The notes beneath the pieces were generated by a model. It made no database searches and was not told the DNA's origin. It worked only from the letters and a program-made list of their open reading frames with translations. The position numbers and the translations under genes are program-made. DNA of 44,990 nucleotides from Helicobacter cetorum (GTDB lineage Bacteria; Campylobacterota; Campylobacteria; Campylobacterales; DZAY01): assembly GCA_022729735.1 (NCBI GenBank), contig DZAY01000020.1, positions 1 to 44,990 of the forward strand, given 5' to 3'. Below, one piece after another: positions 36,726 through 44,064 of this stretch. Each line of letters opens with the position of its first letter. The stretch's first letter is position 1.

Positions 36726-38126
36726 ATGCTTATTAAATTTGATAACACATATAAAAGATTGCCAAAAGAGTTTTATAGCGAACAGTTGCCAAAAAAAGTT
36801 AATAAACCAAAACTTTTTTGCTTCAATTATGATTTAGCAAAAAATCTTGATATAGAAATAGAAGATGAGAGTAAATTAGCAGACTATTTTTCTGGAAATG
36901 AGTTGATAAATGGTAGTGAGCCTATATCACAAGCTTATGCGGGACATCAATTTGGATATTTCACAATGTTAGGTGATGGTAGAGCTGTTTTACTTGGTGA
37001 GTGTTTAAATAAAAAAAACCAGAGATTTGATATACAACTAAAATCTTCAGGAAATACTCCATATTCAAGAGGTGGAGATGGTAGAGGCACATTTTCTGCT
37101 ATGCTTAGAGAGTATTTAATGAGTGAAGCTATGCACAATCTAAAAATAGAAACTACAAGGTCATTAGCTGTTGTTTTAACGGGTCAAAAGGTTTATAGAG
37201 AAAATATTAATGAAGGAGCAGTTCTAACAAGAGTTGCAAAAAGCCATATTAGAGTTGGAACATTTGAGTATGCAAAAGAGTATTTATCAGTTGATAAACT
37301 TCAAACTTTGCTTGATTATACAATCAATCGAGAATATCCACATCTAATAGATTCCAAAAATAGAGCATTAGATTTCTTAAAAGAGGTTATGAATAGACAA
37401 ATAAAACTCATAGTTGATTGGATGAGAGTTGGTTTTATTCATGGAGTTATGAATACAGATAATATGAGTATTAGTTGCGAAACCATAGATTATGGACCTT
37501 GTGCATTTATGAATAGCTATAACCCTTCTACGGTATTTAGTTCAATAGATAGACATGGTAGATATAGCTATAAAAATCAACCAATCATTGCTAAATGGAA
37601 TATCTCTATTTTAGCTAACTCATTAAAGCCATTAATTGATAAAGATGAGGCAAAAGCATTTGAGTTAATAAAAGAGCTTTTAGATAGTTTTATGCCACAA
37701 TACAGTAGTTTATACTACTCTATGATGCTAAAAAAAATTGGAATAGAAGATGGTGATGATTACAAATTTGTAGATAATTTATTAGAAATTATGAGTAAAT
37801 ATGAGCTTGATTATACAAATATATTTGCTATGCTTGGATTTGATGATGAGAATTTTATTTTGGATTTAAAAATAGATGATTTAACTAATTGGTTTAATCT
37901 TTGGAAACTTAAAGTAAAAGATACTCAAAAAGCAAAATCTATAATGCGAAACTATAACCCAATAGTAATTCCTCGAAACCATTTAGTTGAAGAGGCTTTA
38001 ATTTCAAGTAGTATATTTTTTGAGCTATTAAAAGAGTTAAAAAATCCTTATGATTACACAAATCAAAAACTTCAAATAGTTCCTAAAAATCATGATAAAA
38101 CATTTAAAACTTTTTGTGGAACATAA
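36726..38126 (+). CDS. selO: SelO/YdiU family protein adenylyltransferase
   Basis: A pseudokinase-fold enzyme that transfers AMP to Ser/Thr/Tyr residues of target proteins, linked to oxidative stress. The 466-residue protein has AYAGHQFGYFTMLGDGRAVLLGE-region motifs, PYSRGGDGRGTFSAMLREYL, and the metal-binding HGVMNTDNM and DYGPCAFM. The end TFCGT is the bacterial Cys form without selenocysteine. ATG 36726 is chosen because AGGAG lies 5 bases before it; the in-frame TTG 36699 falls within the repeat element. The promoter may therefore lie in or be supplied by that element. Confidence 0.93.
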   Translation: MLIKFDNTYKRLPKEFYSEQLPKKVNKPKLFCFNYDLAKNLDIEIEDESKLADYFSGNELINGSEPISQAYAGHQFGYFTMLGDGRAVLLGECLNKKNQRFDIQLKSSGNTPYSRGGDGRGTFSAMLREYLMSEAMHNLKIETTRSLAVVLTGQKVYRENINEGAVLTRVAKSHIRVGTFEYAKEYLSVDKLQTLLDYTINREYPHLIDSKNRALDFLKEVMNRQIKLIVDWMRVGFIHGVMNTDNMSISCETIDYGPCAFMNSYNPSTVFSSIDRHGRYSYKNQPIIAKWNISILANSLKPLIDKDEAKAFELIKELLDSFMPQYSSLYYSMMLKKIGIEDGDDYKFVDNLLEIMSKYELDYTNIFAMLGFDDENFILDLKIDDLTNWFNLWKLKVKDTQKAKSIMRNYNPIVIPRNHLVEEALISSSIFFELLKELKNPYDYTNQKLQIVPKNHDKTFKTFCGT

Positions 38127-38194
38127 ATTATTATCCAATTCAACTCTTTTTAAATTTGCAACTAACTCTAAGCTAAAATTTTTAATAACTACAA

Positions 38195-38233
38195 GCAGAA
38201 ATCCCATTAGTCTTTAGCTAATGGGATTTCTGC
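38195..38233 (+). repeat. Left hairpin of the tnpB element
   Basis: GCAGAAATCCCATTAG is followed after TCTTTAG by its exact inverse complement. The stem is strong and sits 69 bp after selO. It may be the left-end hairpin recognised by TnpA, a right-end relic of an earlier insertion (loop identical to the right end), and may also stop selO transcription. Confidence 0.6.
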
Positions 38234-38295
38234 GATTAACCTTGATTTTTTTATAAAGATATTATAAACTTCTATAAGTTAATGAAGGATTAGAT

Positions 38296-39525
38296 TTGCT
38301 AAAAGCTTATAAATATAGAATTTATCCTACTAAAGAACAAATAGAGTTAATTGAAAAACATTTTGGTAGTGCTAGATTTTTATATAATTACTTTTTAGAT
38401 TACAGACAAAAAGAGTATGCAAAAGGTAATAAAATAGGTTATATGCAAACTCAATCAGAATTAGCTAAAATGAAAAAGCTTGAATATTACAAGTGGTTAA
38501 ATGAGTGTGGGAGCCAATCTTTGCAAATGGCTTTGAGAGCATTAAATAATGGATTTACTAAATTTTTCAAAAAGCAAGGCTCATATCCAAAGTTCAAATC
38601 TAAAAAGCATACTCACCAATCTTTTACAGTTCCACAAAATATAAAAGTAGCAAATAATAGAATCTATTTACCTAAATTTACAAAAGATGGAATAAAGGTA
38701 AAATTACATAGAGAATTACCAAAAGAGGCAATATTAAAACAAGCTACAATTTCAAGAGTAAATAATCAATACTTCATATCTATACTTATTGAAGATACTC
38801 AAGAAGCACCAAATAAAGTTAAAGCTAAAAGTGCAATAGGTATAGATATGGGGTTAGAGAACTTCATAATAACAAGTGATGGACTAAAATATCTAAATAA
38901 GAGATACTTTGTAAAATCACAAAAAAAACTTAAAAAACTACAAAAAAGATTATCTAAAAAAAGAAAAGGCTCAAACAATAGAGAAAAAGCTAAATTAAAA
39001 GTTCAAAGAGTTCATACTAAAATCAGTAATCAAAGAAGAGATTATTTGCAAAAAATATCAAATGAGATAACCAATCACTACGATATTATTTGTTTAGAAT
39101 CTCTAAATGTAAAAGGTATGGTTAGAAATCGTAAATTAGCTAAATCTATTGCAGATGTTGCTTGGGGTGAATTTATAAGACAACTTGAATATAAATCTCT
39201 TTGGAGAGGTAAAACAGTTGTAAAGATAGATAAATGGTTTCCATCATCTCAATTATGTTCACTTTGTGGAGCAAATACAGGTAAAAAAACACTCAATATA
39301 AGAAAATTTGATTGTCCTAATTGTGGAGTAAAAAATATAGATAGAGATATAAATGCAAGTATAAATATACGAAATTATGGATTAGGTCAATTAGATAATC
39401 GATATACGGCAGGAACTGTCGAAATTAAAGCTTGTGGAGTATCCTCTAATGGGGCTATATTTGATAATATAGCTAGTTATGATATTATGAAGCAAGAAGC
39501 CAAATCGTCTTTAGCGATTTGGTAG
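38296..39525 (+). CDS. tnpB: TnpB RNA-guided nuclease (IS605 OrfB)
   Basis: A 409-residue TnpB, full length for the family. The helix-turn-helix N-terminus (YKYRIYPTKEQIELIEKHFG) is followed by the RuvC catalytic set: D in AIGIDMGLENF, E in IICLESLNVKGM and D in NIDRDINASINI, with the zinc finger CSLCG...CPNCG between the last two. All are intact. TnpB proteins are guided by an RNA made from the element's right end and cut DNA next to a short target motif. The start is TTG 38296 after AAGGAT. The last codons (KSSLAIW) coincide with the right-end hairpin, as expected for the overlapping guide-RNA gene. Confidence 0.93.
   Translation: MLKAYKYRIYPTKEQIELIEKHFGSARFLYNYFLDYRQKEYAKGNKIGYMQTQSELAKMKKLEYYKWLNECGSQSLQMALRALNNGFTKFFKKQGSYPKFKSKKHTHQSFTVPQNIKVANNRIYLPKFTKDGIKVKLHRELPKEAILKQATISRVNNQYFISILIEDTQEAPNKVKAKSAIGIDMGLENFIITSDGLKYLNKRYFVKSQKKLKKLQKRLSKKRKGSNNREKAKLKVQRVHTKISNQRRDYLQKISNEITNHYDIICLESLNVKGMVRNRKLAKSIADVAWGEFIRQLEYKSLWRGKTVVKIDKWFPSSQLCSLCGANTGKKTLNIRKFDCPNCGVKNIDRDINASINIRNYGLGQLDNRYTAGTVEIKACGVSSNGAIFDNIASYDIMKQEAKSSLAIW
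39500..39522 (+). ncRNA. Right-end hairpin, likely part of the TnpB guide RNA (omega/reRNA)
   Basis: CCAAATCG-TCTTTAG-CGATTTGG lies in the last eight codons of tnpB. In this family the guide RNA runs from within the 3' end of tnpB through the right end into flanking DNA, so the 16-20 bases after about 39530 would be the present guide. The 5' boundary of the RNA cannot be placed from sequence. Confidence 0.5.
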
Positions 39526-39571
39526 TTCACAGATTGGTTATGATATTGGATATTAAACCAAAAGGCTTTTT

Positions 39572-40987
39572 ATGAATATTTTACTAACGGGTGCAAATGG
39601 TTACATTGGTAGAAGATTAAAACATGCTCTTTTTAACGAAAAAGATATAAATTTAAGACTATTTGTTAGAAATAGAAAGAGTTTAAATTTAGAAAAGTTA
39701 CAAAATATTGAGATAGCTGAAGGTGATACTTTAAATCGTGAAAATTTGGATTTGGCTTTAAAAGATATTGATGTGGCTTACTATCTTATCCATTCACTCG
39801 CAAAAGAGAATTATCGTGAGCTTGATAAGATAAGTGCTAAAAATTTTTTAGATAGTTGTATTAAAAATGGTGTTAAAAAAATCATATATTTAGGTGGTTT
39901 AGGTGATAAAAGCACAGCATCGGAGCATTTAATAAGTAGAATTGAAACTGGTGAAATTCTTAGTTCAAGCCCCCAAGTTACTACTATATGGTTTAGAGCA
40001 GGTGTAATAATTGGCTCTGGAAGTGCGAGTTTTGAAATCATTAGAAACTTAACACAAAAACTGCCTATTATGATAACTCCAAAATGGGTAGATACGATGG
40101 CACAACCTATTGGAGTTACAAATGTGATAGAGTATCTAAAAAGTGCAAAAGATTTAGAGATTTACGAAAATAAAATCGTTGATATTGGAAGTGAAAAGCT
40201 AACTTATGGTGAAATGATGCTTAGATGTGCAAAGGTGATGGGACTTAATCGAAAAATTATAAAAGTTCCACTGCTTACTCCAAAACTATCATCATATTGG
40301 CTAGCTCTATTTACTCCTGTCCCTTTTAGTGTTGCAAGTTCGCTAATTGAAGGGCTTAAAAGTGAGGTTGTTAAGCAAAATAGTGAAGATAAAAAGCTAT
40401 TTCCAAATATAAAAGTTGAGAGTTTTGAAGAGAGTGTAGCCAAGGCTTTAAAAGAGATAGAACAAAATCAAATTATGAGTAGATGGAGTGATAGCTTTGG
40501 CGATGTTTGGGAGAAGGAGCATTTAAGTGATATTGCAAATGCGATATTTATTCACCGTGAAGAACTTAATATAAAAAAGTATGAAAAGAGCAAAATTTAT
40601 AACTCATTTATGAGAGTTGGTGGAAAAAATGGGTGGTTTAAATATGATTTTTTATGGAAAATAAGAGGTATTATTGATAAACTATTTGGTGGATATGGGA
40701 TAAATCGAGGTAGAAGAGATGAGTTTGAGCTTAGAATTGGTGATAGTGTTGATTTTTGGAAAGTTGTAGATATTCAAAAAGATAAAAGATTGCTTCTATT
40801 TGCACAGATGAAACTCCCAGGGAAAGCCTATTTAGAGTTTATTATTGAAGATGATAAATTAATTCAAAGTGCCTATTTTTATCCAAATGGAATTATTGGA
40901 AGAGTATATTGGTATGTTTTAATTCCAATTCATAATTTGATTTTTAAAAATATGATTAAAGAGATTGTGAATAAATCTCTACTTTAA
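39572..40987 (+). CDS. NAD(P)-binding SDR/NmrA-type protein with C-terminal DUF2867
   Basis: A 471-residue two-domain protein. The N-terminal Rossmann domain starts with MNILLTGANGYIGRRL and has YYLIHSL and IYLGGLGD motifs typical of atypical short-chain dehydrogenases. The C-terminal domain (about 325-471) matches DUF2867: FELRIGDSVDFWKVVDIQ, MKLPGKAYLEF and the YFYPNGIIGRVYWY end. The reaction is unknown. The gene begins 46 bp after tnpB and converges on hsdM. Confidence 0.88.
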   Translation: MNILLTGANGYIGRRLKHALFNEKDINLRLFVRNRKSLNLEKLQNIEIAEGDTLNRENLDLALKDIDVAYYLIHSLAKENYRELDKISAKNFLDSCIKNGVKKIIYLGGLGDKSTASEHLISRIETGEILSSSPQVTTIWFRAGVIIGSGSASFEIIRNLTQKLPIMITPKWVDTMAQPIGVTNVIEYLKSAKDLEIYENKIVDIGSEKLTYGEMMLRCAKVMGLNRKIIKVPLLTPKLSSYWLALFTPVPFSVASSLIEGLKSEVVKQNSEDKKLFPNIKVESFEESVAKALKEIEQNQIMSRWSDSFGDVWEKEHLSDIANAIFIHREELNIKKYEKSKIYNSFMRVGGKNGWFKYDFLWKIRGIIDKLFGGYGINRGRRDEFELRIGDSVDFWKVVDIQKDKRLLLFAQMKLPGKAYLEFIIEDDKLIQSAYFYPNGIIGRVYWYVLIPIHNLIFKNMIKEIVNKSLL

Positions 40988-40997
40988 TATCTAAGTT

Positions 40998-41027
40998 TAA
41001 TAATTCCATCGTGAGATGGGATTATTA
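40998..41027. terminator. Hairpin between convergent SDR gene and hsdM
   Basis: TAATAATTCCATC and GATGGGATTATTA form a 13-bp stem with one wobble pair and a GTGA loop. It overlaps the hsdM stop codon and lies 11 bp after the SDR stop. Neither side has a long T-run, so it may be a modest bidirectional terminator. Confidence 0.5.
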
Positions 41028-42608
41028 GGGCAAAATATTTAATCCAAGCTCTTTTAAAAACTCATTATGCTGATTTGTATATTGTGCTATCTCTTTTTCT
41101 ATTTCCACTAAATTTTTATGAACCTCTTTTAAATCTATCTCTTCTTCGCCAACTGTTGTGCTTATGTATCTTGAAATATTGAGATTAAAATCATTTTTTT
41201 CTATCTCTTCCATAGATACTCTATGGCTATATCTATCTTCTTCTTTTCTAAATTGATAAGTATCAACAATTTTTTCAATATGTTCAGAAAGTAGCTTATT
41301 TTGTCTTTTACCTTTTTCAAAATATTCACTTGCATTTATAAAAAGCACATCATCACTTTTTTTACATTTTTTAAGAACCAAAATACATACAGGAATACCA
41401 GTTGAAAAAAATAGATTTGATGGCAATCCTATAACAGTATCAATATTTCCATCTTTTAAAAGTTTTGTTCTTATTCTCTCTTCAGCTCCACCACGAAACA
41501 ATACACCATGAGGCAATATTATAGCCATTGTTCCATCTTGAGCTAAAAAATGAAACCCATGAAGTAAAAAGGCAAAATCTCCTGCTGATTTTGGTGCAAG
41601 TCCATAATTTTTAAATCTAAAATCTTCTCCCATCGCCTCATTTGGTTCCCATCTAAGGCTAAAAGGTGGATTTGCTACTATTGCATCAAATTTAATCTGT
41701 TTTGCTGGGTTTGTCTCTAGAAGCAGTTCCCAATCATTAATCAAAGAGTCTCCATGCCAAATCTCAACTTCATTATCTTTAACACCATGAAGTAACATAT
41801 TCATTCTACATAGATTATAAGTTGTTATATTTTTTTCAGTTCCATAAATTTTACCAACTCCATGATTTCCTAACTGATGTCTTACATTCAAAAGCAATGA
41901 ACCTGAACCACAAGCAAAGTCAAAAACCTTATCTAACTTTTTCTTTTTGCCACTGCTTGGGTCTTGACTATCAAGAGTTACTATTTGGGATAATATATTT
42001 GAAATTTGTTGAGGGGTATAAAACTCTCCAGCACTTTTGCCACTTCCTGCTGCAAATTGAGCAATTAAATACTCATAAGCATCACCCAAAATATCTGTAT
42101 TAGTTGAAAAATTTGCAATTCCTTCAGCTATTTTTTGAATAATTTTGCAAAGCTTTTCATTTCTTTGAGTATAGTTTTTACCTAACTTTTCAGAGTCCAA
42201 ATTTATTTCAGAAAAAAGCCCTGTAAAACTACTATTAAAAGACTCATTTTCTATATATTTAAATCCAGCTTGTAATATATGTAACAATTCACTATTTTGA
42301 GTTCTCGCAAGTTCTGTTACTCTATTCCATAAATATTGAGGTTTGATAACATAATGCACTTTTTTTCGCATAAGTGCTTCAAACTCTTCTACATCTTCGC
42401 TATTTTCATTATACCAAATAGCCAAATCACCTTTATAATCATCTCCCAACTCTTTTTTTACTGCATTTTCATAATTATCTGAAAGGTATCTCAAAAAGAT
42501 AAATGAGAGCATATAATCTCTAAAGTCATCGGCATTCATAGCACCTCTTAAATCATTTGCTATCTCCCAAAGTGTCGCACCTAATTGTCTTAACTCTTTT
42601 TCGCTCAT
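41025..42608 (-). CDS. hsdM: Type I restriction-modification system methyltransferase subunit
   Basis: A 527-residue N6-adenine methyltransferase. The N-terminal HsdM domain (LRQLGATLWEIANDLRGAM, SFIFLRYLSDNY) is followed by the SAM-binding FDFACGSGSLLLN and the catalytic NPPFSLRW. It ends with a helical segment that binds HsdS. AAGGTG precedes the ATG. No hsdS or hsdR is found downstream, where the convergent SDR gene ends 37 bp away, nor upstream as far as the window shows. It is therefore either an orphan methylase or separated from its partners by inserted genes lying beyond 44990. Confidence 0.93.
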   Translation of the reverse strand: MSEKELRQLGATLWEIANDLRGAMNADDFRDYMLSFIFLRYLSDNYENAVKKELGDDYKGDLAIWYNENSEDVEEFEALMRKKVHYVIKPQYLWNRVTELARTQNSELLHILQAGFKYIENESFNSSFTGLFSEINLDSEKLGKNYTQRNEKLCKIIQKIAEGIANFSTNTDILGDAYEYLIAQFAAGSGKSAGEFYTPQQISNILSQIVTLDSQDPSSGKKKKLDKVFDFACGSGSLLLNVRHQLGNHGVGKIYGTEKNITTYNLCRMNMLLHGVKDNEVEIWHGDSLINDWELLLETNPAKQIKFDAIVANPPFSLRWEPNEAMGEDFRFKNYGLAPKSAGDFAFLLHGFHFLAQDGTMAIILPHGVLFRGGAEERIRTKLLKDGNIDTVIGLPSNLFFSTGIPVCILVLKKCKKSDDVLFINASEYFEKGKRQNKLLSEHIEKIVDTYQFRKEEDRYSHRVSMEEIEKNDFNLNISRYISTTVGEEEIDLKEVHKNLVEIEKEIAQYTNQHNEFLKELGLNILP

Positions 42609-42626
42609 AATCTTTTTTTCACCTTA

Positions 42627-42740
42627 TTATTTTTTTATTAAATTTGTAATACAATACCTTTGCTCAGATACCATTGCAGTATCAAGAGGTGGCATTCGTC
42701 TAGCCCATAGGCGAACAACTTCAAAACCATTCACAACCAT
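42627..42740 (-). CDS. Possible small ORF upstream of hsdM
   Basis: A 37-residue frame (starting MVVNGFEVVRLWARRMP) overlaps the 3' end of the upstream gene and ends 18 bp before hsdM. It lacks a clear ribosome-binding site and matches no family I know. Its DNA also holds two hairpins and is richer in GC than its surroundings. It may be a tail of a lost gene or not coding at all. Confidence 0.2.
   Translation of the reverse strand: MVVNGFEVVRLWARRMPPLDTAMVSEQRYCITNLIKK
42663..42715 (-). other. Structured intergenic segment ahead of hsdM
   Basis: Two adjacent hairpins are visible: 42663-42688 (GATAC/GTATC core, extended by CTC/GAG with small bulges) and 42695-42715 (TTCG-CTA/TAG-CGAA with a mismatch). 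On the minus strand they would lie in the hsdM leader. This could be a regulatory RNA structure, a recombination remnant or chance. Confidence 0.3.
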
Positions 42741-43224
42741 TTAGCCTTATATCTTTTTTATTTTGATAGTCTTTATACTTTCTTTCAAACACATCTCTCT
42801 TTTTTTGATTATCAATATAAAAACTTGTTACTAAATAACTGCTTGTTGCACCTAATTTTTGTAATATCACAACAAAATCAACTTCAAAAGCCCATAAATA
42901 AAGTCTTATTTTTCCTGTATCTTCAAAATAGTAAAACATTTTTATTTTGTCGTAACTATAATTTAAAATAATTGGTTTTATCCATCTTATTCTAATTGCT
43001 CTAGGTTCATCTAGTTTTCTTGTGCCTCGCTCTTTTCTAGTGATTATATGCCAAAAAATTTCCTCTTTGTCATCTTTTTTATTATGTGATTGTGGGTCTA
43101 TATAAATTTTGTTGGCTAACAAACAGCGATTACATATAAAATCATTTTGAAAAATCTTATATAAAAATTCAATAATTTCATCACTCTTACAAAATGACTC
43201 AAATTCAATAATTTCGGAAAACAT
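42721..43224 (-). CDS. Hypothetical protein, possible BECR-fold (RelE/barnase-like) nuclease
   Basis: A 167-residue basic protein. I do not firmly recognise it. The arrangement FWHIITRK, RIRWIKPII, YLWAFEVDFVVIL and SYLVTSFYI followed by FERKYKDY is reminiscent of phage BECR-fold nucleases, which use His, Arg and Ser/Thr/Tyr residues; this is an impression from pattern only. A pair of cysteines (FICNRCL) lies near residue 50. Translation should start at ATG 43224, whose A is the last base of the TGA of the DUF3800 gene (TGATG), so the two are coupled. The TTG one codon earlier is less likely. Confidence 0.6.
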   Translation of the reverse strand: MFSEIIEFESFCKSDEIIEFLYKIFQNDFICNRCLLANKIYIDPQSHNKKDDKEEIFWHIITRKERGTRKLDEPRAIRIRWIKPIILNYSYDKIKMFYYFEDTGKIRLYLWAFEVDFVVILQKLGATSSYLVTSFYIDNQKKRDVFERKYKDYQNKKDIRLNGCEWF

Positions 43225-43928
43225 CAAAATGACCTTGGCATAAATCTATAAATTCTAAATTTCTCTTCCCACTCTGGAGTTGAAACATCCAAAGATATAC
43301 CGCCCAACTCTTCAATAGTTGAAATAATAAAGTTTTTTATTTCACTTTTATGTTCTATATCTTCCCTATTTTTATACGAAATAGCACCAATCATAATATC
43401 AGCAAGTTGCATTATTTGAGACTCATGAGAGTGAATAATTGTAAATTCGCAATCAATCTTTCCATAAAAAGTATTATGTATCACTTCATTTAGCTTTTTA
43501 GCTCTTTGTCCTCCTTTTGTATCTTTATAATCAATAAAAATATTAACTTTTTCATTAGGCTTCAAAAATTGTAAAAACGGCAAAAGTGCATAATAATACA
43601 TCTTATAATAAAATTTATCGACTTCGCCATCATTATATTTATCATGATTAAGTCTTGATTTATTGATAACAGCTTGAGCATTAAATTTTAAATAAATATT
43701 TGAAAAGAAAAATTCTAAAAGCTCTTTGTAAAACTCTTTTTTATTATTATTTAGCTTTGTCCATTTAAGCTCACCCATTGCATTATGTTTATGTTTGAGA
43801 TGTTTGATAAAACGATTAACATATTCAACTTGATTGCTTGGGCAACCTATGCCACCTATTACCATCAGATTAGAAGTATCATTATTGAGATGATTGCTTT
43901 CATCACAAAATATTTTATAAGTTGACAT
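43224..43928 (-). CDS. DUF3800 domain protein
   Basis: A 234-residue protein with the DUF3800 hallmarks: FCDESNH at residues 6-12, GGIGCP, a central FIDYKDTKG acidic strand and the late HSHESQIMQLADIMIGAISY. The family is thought to have an RNase-H-like fold with acidic active-site residues, and is common in phage-defence and mobile regions. A strong AAAGGAG precedes the ATG. It overlaps the next gene by one base, forming a two-gene unit beside a restriction methylase. Function is unproven. Confidence 0.82.
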   Translation of the reverse strand: MSTYKIFCDESNHLNNDTSNLMVIGGIGCPSNQVEYVNRFIKHLKHKHNAMGELKWTKLNNNKKEFYKELLEFFFSNIYLKFNAQAVINKSRLNHDKYNDGEVDKFYYKMYYYALLPFLQFLKPNEKVNIFIDYKDTKGGQRAKKLNEVIHNTFYGKIDCEFTIIHSHESQIMQLADIMIGAISYKNREDIEHKSEIKNFIISTIEELGGISLDVSTPEWEEKFRIYRFMPRSF

Positions 43929-43947
43929 TAATTAATCTCCTTTTTTC

Positions 43948-44064
43948 TTATCTGTAGCAACAATACGAGCTTGACTTTATCCACACCGTGCCATCTTTGA
44001 CGAGAATCGAAACGGAAGCTTTACTTCTTGCGGTGTTGTAGATGATAATGTTGTTTTTATTCAT
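43948..44064 (-). pseudogene. Remnant of a RhuM-like gene
   Basis: A 38-codon frame beginning MNKNNIIIYNT and reaching KDGTVW before running into unrelated residues and a stop. This opening is the characteristic start of RhuM/ORF6N-type proteins, which continue with LTQ...ELF; here the homology stops right after VW. Its ATG overlaps the stop of the DUF1016 gene (ATGA), as in an intact operon. Codon use is GC-richer than in the neighbours. It looks like the surviving 5' stub of a gene replaced or deleted when the DUF3800 pair arrived. Confidence 0.6.

Larger units (their letters stand above)
38195..39530 (+). mobile_element. IS200/IS605-family element carrying tnpB only
   Basis: A tnpB gene flanked by two hairpins with the same seven-base loop TCTTTAG. 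The left one (38195-38233) has a perfect 16-bp stem; the right one (39500-39522) has an 8-bp stem. The right end (CGATTTGGTAGTTCAC) is typical of this family. There is no tnpA Y1 transposase, so mobility would depend on one in trans. The exact ends cannot be fixed from one copy; the right limit given is approximate. It sits between selO and the SDR gene without breaking either. Confidence 0.75.

Noticed and set aside
42663..42715. Integron attC site
   Set aside because: The paired hairpins invite the idea, but the RYYYAAC and GTTRRRY core sites are not found at the expected positions and no integrase is present.
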